A stretch of DNA of 29,602 nucleotides from Sperchopsis tessellata. Its lineage: Eukaryota; Arthropoda; Insecta; Coleoptera; Hydrophilidae. Both the position numbers and the translations under genes were made by a program. Positions 23,201-29,602 of the stretch are shown here, piece after piece. The stretch spans positions 1 to 29,602 of the forward strand of contig JAWQRN010000436.1 of NCBI GenBank assembly GCA_033557685.1, given 5' to 3'. A model generated the notes under the pieces. It worked only from the letters and a program-made list of their open reading frames with translations. It was not told the origin of the DNA and did no database searches. Each line of letters starts with the position of its first letter. Positions within the stretch are counted from its first letter, which is position 1.

Positions 23201-26126
23201 TTCGTAACATGCATTTATTTCAATGACTGGAGTACCACAAGAATCAATTCTTGACTATAAATAAAAATATTTCTATATAAAACTATTTGGTTTCCACACG
23301 GCTTTAAATAAATGTTTTCAGATGACTTACAAACCTTTACTAACATAAAAAACTGTGTTTCCTTACTAAATGGTCTAAATCAGTAATCTTGGTTGCTAGT
23401 GTGACTTTAATGGTTTTCGTTTGAACATCATTAATATAGTGCTATTTTAATAAACCGTTTAAAAAACTTACCTAAAGAACAACTTGATGAGTCCATGTTC
23501 TTGCAAACAACATACGACATAATCGGAGGCTAAGGGCATCAAATTATTCAGTAATATAGTAACAGCTTTTATCAAACCTGGAGTGCTAATGATTAAGAGG
23601 GGTTCGGAAGATTTACTTTCACTGGAACTTAAAGATCTTACGGATACATCTTGAATGTTCCTCATATAAGTATAGGTGTATTCATCCTTATTCTTGCTGA
23701 AATATGTCGACGAACCATTTTCACCTAAAATCAAAGAGAAAGAAAATTAAAAATGAATGCTTCCTAAATTATCCATTAAAGATGGCGCTGAATTACTGTT
23801 CCAATACACTGATCCTATCCATGAAATTAATTAAATATTAAACAAATAATATATCTATATTTACAAGTCCTTGTTACTCCGTGTCGTGTCCCCATTCCCT
23901 TCTATCCCCACAAATCTCTCTAGCTTCTAACAAATTCTAAATAAAAGAACTGAACAACTTACCTTTTTCTGGAAGGTTTTCTAAATCGCAATAAAATGTA
24001 GTTTTGATGTAAAAAAAGTCCTTGTTACTCCGTGTCGTGTCCCCATTCCCTTCTATCCCCACAAATCTCTCTAGCTTCTAACAAATTCTAAATAAAATAA
24101 CTGAAAAACTTACCTTTTTCTGGAAGGTTTTCTAAATCGCAATAAAATGTAGTTTTGATGTAAAAACTAGATAATATTTTTTCTAGTTCCTTGTAAAAAT
24201 TACATTCTTCCAATAATAACAGTACAGTATCTGTTGAGTTGTGGTCCTGAAGATGAGAAATTACATATTTTCAATAATTAATTATTGCCAGGTTTTCTTA
24301 AAGCAAAAGTTACTGAACACCAAAATGAATACTTCATATTCCACCTTTTGAGGAATACAACCTCTTGTCAGTACAACTATATCCTCTATTTGGCTTCGTT
24401 CTTATGAACTACGAATGTTATATAATGTTTACCTCTTGTATTTGGCTTACGTAATACTCTTAGTACACAAGTCAAATAGCACATTGTATGAAGTGAAATG
24501 CAGCTTATACAACATTCATTCCGGTGTTTACTTACTTTTACAATATAATTAACTAAATGGTAAAAAATAATTTAAAAAAATAAATACACCAACCTTTTCT
24601 GCAAAATTAAGTAGAAGATTTAAGCTGCCATCTTTCAATGGTATAGTATGACTCATAAGGTTTCCCAGTAACATGGCAACGTTTTCTCGTACAATCGCGG
24701 CTTCTTCATGATCCAAAAGAATGTTGATGGCTATTTCTAGAAGGTTCATGTTGTTTTCATGAAATTCTAAAAATAGAAATCAAAAAGGAAGAAAACAAAT
24801 TAACCAAATTGTAAACTATAATCAAATATCAAGGATTTTAGAATCTGTATTTGTATATATACAAAAAAAGTGCATATCTGAATAGGCAACTACTTTGAAA
24901 GGTTTTATGAGAGTATTATGTATGTAAAGCTATTAAAGTCATATATGCGTAAAGAAATACATATGCCTCGAAATGTATGTGCTAATTTACTGTTTTGGAA
25001 GAATAACACATATGTAGAGTTTAATAAAAGCAATTAAAGCCCAGATATGTGCAATGATAATTGTGAACAAATAGTTTCAAATAAATATATCAGTTCATAC
25101 AACAAAGGCTATTTTTATTAAAAACGTACAAGTACTCCATAAGTGATTTTAAAATTTTTTAATGTATTGGGTTCGAGGAAAAATTCTATTCTATTTTAAA
25201 TAAACAGGTGATTTTGTTTGTAAATAAAAAACATGTGTTGCTAATGAGTCATGGGAATTTTTTGTTTACCTGTTCAATATAAAAGTTTTTTTTTTATACC
25301 ATTCATCAATTACTTATAATATTTAGAGTGAAGAAGTCTGTGAATAAAGTGCATTTACTACTTGCAAAAGATAGTTTACAAAATTTTTTTCCGGAGATCT
25401 GGGCCTAAAAGAAGGTACTCGATCTGGACAACCATCCAAGATTGATAATGATGTTTTGCGGTTCATGTTGGAGCATAATCCACATCTAGTTGATACATTA
25501 TAAGAGTTCTGCATCCATCATACAACTGCTGGAGACCACAGACCATCTCTTGGGTTTGTCTTAAAGCAACACGGCTCATTAGGCTCACCACAGCTCATTA
25601 GACACAATGTGGAGTCGTTTTTGGACCAGTTGATTACTGGAGATGAAAAGTGGGTTATTTATGAGAATATCAAGTCTTGCAAAACCAGAAATTCATCAAA
25701 GAAAAGTACTGCTCTGTTTGTGGTGTGATAGAAAGAGTCCAGTATATTACGAGTTGCTGAAACAAGGACAAACTGTCCATGTGAATGTGAACTGCAACCA
25801 GCTCGATAAATTGCATGCAGCTATCAAAGAAAAAAGGCCAGTATTAGCATCCAGAAAAGAAATCGTGTCCCACCATGATAATGCTAAACTATATACCACA
25901 ATGGTGCGTTGGGATGGGAAGTTCTTATTCACCCACCATATTCACCTGACATTCCACCATCAGATTACTACCTATTCAGATCTCTGCAAAATTATTTAAT
26001 GGGAAAAAAATGTGATTCTTACGAAAGTGTTTCTATAGCAGTTGCTGACTGACGAGAACTTTTACAGAAGAAGAACTGACAGGTTACCTGAAAGAGTTGT
26101 TACAAATAATGGAAATTATATCATTG

Positions 26127-26185
<59 letters not shown>

Positions 26186-28943
26186 TTTTATATTATTTTT
26201 TTATATAAATAATAACAGAAAATTACCTCCAACCCAACATATTGATGGTGCAGTGATATTAAGTGTGAAGCTTGATATAAAATAGGTTTTAAAACAGAAT
26301 TGTAAACAGGAAAGCAAAACTAGATTAATAGTGAAATATATTTTTCTTATAACAGTAATCTTACCATTTATCAGATGTGACGAAGCCCTAGATGACAAAC
26401 ATAGACCTGCAAATAATTGTAGAACAGCTGCTCTTAATACTACATCTCGGCTCATCCAAAGAGCACATAGGCTCGATATGCTTCGTTGGCCACCCAAATC
26501 TTCTTCTAAAAAACAGGCATCCCATCCCTAGAAAATTTCATATGCAATCTTAAAATGATTTTTATTTAAAGTAAGAGTAAGAATTTTAGCATGCTAATTC
26601 AAAATAAACTAGGGGCTTGAAACCCCCTTTCCCTCTACTTCCAGTTTGCATCTTACAGGCTCTCCAGATATTGTCATAGATTTTGTTTTTACTGTTGAAA
26701 CCGTCATATTATAGTTTTTTGCCACTACAACGAATCGATGTAGCATGTATTGTAGTTAATCCTCCATATCTGCGATTAGTACCGCATCGTCAGCAAAGCA
26801 AAGCATCTGGTAGCCTGGTAGAGGTTTCACTTTCTGTATAATATTATCCATAACCAAGTTGAAAAGCATAGGAGTCAATAATTCATCTGATCTAATTCCT
26901 ATCATAGTTTCTATATCTTCAGTTGGCTCGTTTTCTAGTAGGTTTATTGACACCTCTTTATCTTGTAGTATTTTTGGTACATCCCATTGTTGCACCCGAT
27001 CAAAAATTAAAATCAATTAATCTTTTTATGACTAGCACTTCTGAGAGCTACATGTCAGTCTATACTTAGCAGTTTTTAGAGGAACTTTAGAGTGTACATG
27101 TCTTGATAATGTCCCTTACAACAGTGGACAAAACGCCGGCAAAAAGAAAAATCATGTGGTGCTGGCAGTCTACATACAGGTGATATAGTTATTGGAATTT
27201 TAAATGCCTCTGGGAATTCTCCCAAAGTTTAAACATTTTGCACAGATATTCAGCTACGTAAACATTTACTGATTTTGAAATTGAAATATGTATGCTATTT
27301 TTATTTTTAAGCTTTTTATCATATTCTGTAAATCCAGCGTCAGTAGGGACTATCAACGTAGGCAGACTATTGCTAACTATAATATCATTTACTCAATCTC
27401 TCAGCTACGAGTGTTAAATATATTTACCTTAACATCGGCATTCTGCATCTCGGCTAATAAATGATTTAGAATCAAAATAGCATGACGAGTGATACTAAGA
27501 CCCATCATCGTGATTGGGGCGGCAGCTCCTTTACTACAATGGAATGCTCCCACTAACTCACACAGACCTGATATCAACTGCATTATTAGATCTTTGGGTG
27601 GAGCCCCTGCTTTACTGTTACTCCAATTCAGGGTTGCTGTTAAATGCACCAAGCAAGATAATAAACAGTCGAGGTATGCTACAAATAGAGAGAAAAACTC
27701 CACTTAATTATTATATCATGAAGTGGTTAACATTTCACGGAATGCCACGCGTTTGTCAGTGCACTAACAGAGAGGTGACATTCTGCGAAATGTACGTCTG
27801 TATCATTAGTCTTGCATTGAAACAACTATTGCAATGTATTCTACAATTTAATACAACAGACCCAATTATATTAACATAAGTAGAATACATAATTGTTCCA
27901 GAAAATTAAACAAGTGATTTAATTTTAACGGCATGTGATTTAATTTTAACAGCATTTAAACACAGGGTGCGTACAGATTATATATGTATATAATAATAGC
28001 TTACCTAAATTATAGAAATGTTGAGCATCACTAAATTTTAAGTTTTCTGCTATAATCTCAATGACATGTGTCCAAGACTTGCTACTTTCATTCATAGTTG
28101 TACAAGGTGTGATATGAAAGTCCAAGAAATTTTGTTCAGCGCAAGTGCAGTCTGTGATCAGATTCAAAATTTCTCTGTTTAACATTTTTCCCTGACTATC
28201 AGAATTAAGTTCCATTTGCAATAAAGTATATATACTATGCGAGGAGTCTTTTAAAAAACCTGTTACCCAATTCAGATTATCACAGCTTTTATATAAAGGC
28301 ACTAGAACTTGTAAAAATTTTATTATCGACATTAACAATACTGTGTCTTCATCTGCTGATGGAATACTACTCAAAAATCGATGTACCGTACTCTCCCATG
28401 GAAAACCAATCACATCCAATTCATTCGATATGTCATCTTCAGCCAAAATATATAAATTAACATAAGAATTCAAGTTCTGAATTGCTTCTATTACACTATC
28501 ATGTGACGTAGCATTCTGCACAATATACAATTCTTCTTTAATACAATACTCTAAATTCGAATTTTTCAATGCCAACAAGTCGTTGTTTAACAGCATTAAT
28601 AGCTTGTCAAATCTAACGGAATCTCTTTCATTATAATCAATTTTTTCCCATTTTAATATTTTTCTGAAGCCTCCAAACCACTCCGAGTTCCAATGGATTT
28701 GGATGGAGCTCAGACACCACTTATCTGTGATTAAAGATGCTCTCAAACTTGGCTGTCTGTGCTTACTAGTTAACCAATGGACATTACAGGTAAATGGACA
28801 ACATAATTTGTCCATAACAAGTTTTGGAATAGACAAATCTGCCTTAGACGGACTTCCAAGCAAAACATTTCCAAACAATAACAAGAATAATAAAGCACTT
28901 CCATCTTGTTTGACTCTTTCTTCTGAACAGAATAGAAACATAC
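20217..28943 (-). CDS. RTTN: Rotatin, C-terminal half (12 exons; 5' end outside the window)
   Basis: Rotatin is an armadillo-like helical repeat protein of centrioles and basal bodies, needed for centriole elongation and cilium function (Ana3 in Drosophila). Exons in transcript order: 28922 (or 28943)-28005, 27678-27428, 26527-26365, 24766-24594, 24246-24114, 23724-23472, 23033-22837, 22717-22484, 22251-21430, 21342-21131, 20903-20633, 20470-20217. All phases match across GT-AG introns, giving about 1,290 codons. Seen: alpha-helical, leucine-rich repeats throughout, e.g. IVRENVAMLLGNLMSH. The C-terminus LVAMIILRNIAFYQPNKSRL, DEFLNILRTK and TIMWALAANSQKAKLVLK matches the rotatin end as I know it. 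The length fits the C-terminal part of a protein of about 2,000 aa. Residue-level identification is from memory of the family, so symbol confidence is somewhat below that of the gene model. Confidence 0.82.
22837..23033 (-). CDS. RTTN: Rotatin exon (197 bp)
   Basis: This exon contains few ATGs and is easily missed. It runs from the acceptor ttttattttatag to the donor C^GTAAGT and encodes TLCSPAVDIKSTRDLALYCD to LLLSSLDPSIY. The frame connects FFR of the previous exon (23472) to HTMFPQL of the next (22717). Helical, Leu-rich content is consistent with the rest of the protein. Confidence 0.85.
23160..23430 (+). mobile_element. Jockey-like LINE reverse transcriptase relic in a rotatin intron
   Basis: On the + strand, MTGVPQESILD at about 23223 matches GVPQGSILGP. 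MFSDDLQTFTNIKNCVSLLN at about 23313, after a frame change, matches FADDLKIF.xI...DC..LQ. The fragment is short and degraded. It is antisense to rotatin and resembles the relic at 14530-14780. Confidence 0.65.
23865..24166. repeat. 151-bp tandem duplication spanning an exon end and splice donor
   Basis: Two adjacent copies, 23865-24015 and 24016-24166, differ at only two positions that I can see (AAAAGAACTGAACAACT against AAAATAACTGAAAAACT). Each copy contains 53 bp of rotatin exon, the donor ACTTACC on the + strand, and about 98 bp of intron. The near identity points to a recent event, or an assembly artefact. Confidence 0.93.
24114..24246 (-). CDS. RTTN: Rotatin exon whose 3' end and donor are duplicated downstream
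   Basis: The exon is 133 bp, starting after ...ctcatcttcag and encoding DHNSTDTVLLLLEECNFYKE through to DLENLPEK. It ends at the donor G^GTAAGT (24114/24113) and joins the next exon (23724) as PEKGENGSS. A copy of its last 53 bases and the same donor lies 151 bp downstream in the intron (see the repeat at 23865-24166). The real exon is taken as the upstream one because only it has an acceptor. Confidence 0.85.
24780..25320. other. Rotatin intron sequence before the mariner relic
   Basis: AT-rich with no coding signal. It may include the outer end of the mariner element, but I did not identify a terminal inverted repeat. Confidence 0.35.
25328..26120 (+). pseudogene. mariner (Tc1/mariner) transposase fossil in a rotatin intron
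   Basis: Ordered mariner motifs on +: an N-terminal helix-turn-helix remnant then GTRSGQPSKIDNDVLRFML (about 25412); LDQLITGDEKWVIYENIKS with the first catalytic Asp (about 25626); TALFVVWCDRKSPVYYELLK and GQTVHVNVNCNQLDKLHAAI (from 25706); and VSHHDNAK with the second Asp codon at 25877. The third region, YSPDIPPSDYYLF, is in a different frame, with its Asp codon at 25963. The gap between the second and third Asp codons is 19 nt shorter than D,D34D spacing would need, so a 19-nt deletion explains the frame change. Stops (e.g. after LVDTL) show it is inactive. The gene is antisense to rotatin. Confidence 0.9.
26129..26182. repeat. (AT)n microsatellite
   Basis: About 27 uninterrupted AT repeats followed by a T run, directly after the mariner 3' coding end. 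Open frames reading Ile-Tyr repeats here are artefacts. Confidence 0.97.
26600..27016 (-). mobile_element. LINE reverse transcriptase fragment in a rotatin intron
   Basis: The minus strand reads FDRVQQWDVPKILQ, LLTPMLFNLVMDNIIQKVK and MLCFADDAVLIADMED (26995-26757), the RT core with an intact FADD. It continues as LQYMLHRFVVVAKNYNMTVS and TVKTKSMTISGEPVRCKLEV (to about 26620). The catalytic region is nearly undamaged apart from a lost G.RQG segment and a frame change after MED. The clade is not assigned. It has the same orientation as rotatin. Confidence 0.85.
27020..27427. other. Rotatin intron sequence beyond the LINE fragment
   Basis: No coding signal or repeat family recognised. It may include the degraded 5' part of the LINE at 26600-27016. 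Confidence 0.35.
28005..28943 (-). CDS. RTTN: Rotatin, most 5' exon in the window
   Basis: About 306-313 codons of open frame with helical, Leu-rich content (FDKLLMLLNNDLLALKN; LLMSIIKFLQVLVPLYK). Two in-frame acceptors are possible, 21 bp apart: ...aactttcag^GT ending at 28944, or ...attctgttcag^AA ending at 28923. The second has the better pyrimidine tract. The exon ends at the donor NNTTAG^GTAAGC (28005/28004). The ATG at 28941 is internal, not the start of the protein. Confidence 0.8.
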
Positions 28944-29602
28944 CTGAAAGTTAATATCATTGGTAATAATACAAATTCTTTCAATACGGAAACAAATTTT
29001 TGATTTCCAAGAAACATATCGTCGAGTTACAGCAACAACACAACAAAATGTTTGTCAATATTGGACTAAATACAATACTGCGATTCTGCAAGAACACACA
29101 TTTCTTAATAGAACGAAAAATACATTATTTAAACGAATGAGAACCTTACACTGAAATAGGTGAAACACAAAGTGATGATCATTATCATCAGTGAACTCCA
29201 CCTATAATGGAAACTCATCCATAATTAAAGAATTCCACGAGTCCCGGGATAGATACATGAAAAATCCATCTTGACCTTGTGGGTATATAAAGGAGAAGGA
29301 GGGATTCCTCTGAAAACGTTAGCAGAAAATTATTGTCTTCTAATCAACCGACCTTCAAATCCTAAAAAAAATTGTACCTTCATAAACTCACATGGTCAAT
29401 AACCACATATTCTCTCTCTCTATAAATATATATATTGAGAAGATGACTTTCGAGATGCTTCTTTGTTCTAAGAAGAACAAGCTTTTTGATAAGCTTTTGG
29501 CCGATATCCTTCGGCCACCATCAGATCTAAGTCAGAGACTCCTGAATTAATATCAATTATAATTCAAATAAGTAGGTACTATTAAATATATATGTATATA
29601 TA
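28944..29602. other. Right edge: rotatin upstream intron or exon, not resolved
   Basis: Further rotatin exons must lie to the right. A 55-nt candidate exon is possible at 29085-29031 on the minus strand (see findings). On the + strand GGGTATATAAAGGAG near 29281 resembles a TATA box but no gene follows it. CT- and TA-rich runs occur near 29408-29435. Confidence 0.35.

Noticed and set aside
26097..26285. Open frame with Ile-Tyr repeats
   Set aside because: Translation of the (AT)n microsatellite.
29280..29295. TATA-box-like TATATAAAG as a promoter
   Set aside because: No open frame or exon follows on the + strand, and the local sequence is AT-rich enough for chance occurrence.
1..29602. CRISPR array, bacterial operon, or viral genome
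   Set aside because: The window has spliced eukaryotic genes and eukaryotic transposons. The tandem repeats seen do not have a repeat-spacer pattern.

Overview
This is a eukaryotic, AT-rich, transposon-dense window. The proteins look insect-like, and a beetle would fit, but the order is not established from the sequence. It carries three host genes whose exons join in frame through canonical GT-AG introns. (1) PRIM1, the DNA primase catalytic subunit, on + (CDS 623-4303, complete, 4 exons, 424 aa). (2) Syntenin (SDCBP), on - (CDS 18898-10585, complete, 4 exons, 302 aa). (3) The C-terminal half of rotatin (RTTN, Ana3 in Drosophila), on - (20217 to about 28943, 12 exons, about 1,290 codons), whose 5' end lies beyond the right edge. 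PRIM1 and syntenin are tail to tail, and the syntenin start faces the rotatin 3' end.

Layout. 1-622: PRIM1 upstream flank. 623-4303: PRIM1, with a hAT-like MITE relic close to one acceptor and a possible reverse transcriptase relic in its last intron. 4304-10584: intergenic, holding a foldback repeat, two copies of a tRNA-derived SINE (one with a clear 14-bp target-site duplication), a degenerate tandem array, a piggyBac-like transposase fossil and a LINE fragment. 10585-18898: syntenin, whose introns hold LINE relics on both strands. 18899-20216: intergenic. 20217-29602: rotatin, whose introns hold a mariner transposase fossil, two LINE relics, an (AT)n microsatellite and a recent 151-bp tandem duplication that copies the end of one exon together with its splice donor.

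The three genes do not form a pathway. PRIM1 acts in replication initiation, syntenin in membrane scaffolding and exosome formation, rotatin in centriole and cilium assembly. I saw no tRNA or rRNA gene, no CRISPR array and no bacterial-type operon. I did not find a convincing wholly new biological system. The most noteworthy items are the exon/donor duplication in rotatin, the tiny terminal exons of PRIM1 and syntenin, and the SINE and foldback repeats, which may be undescribed families.
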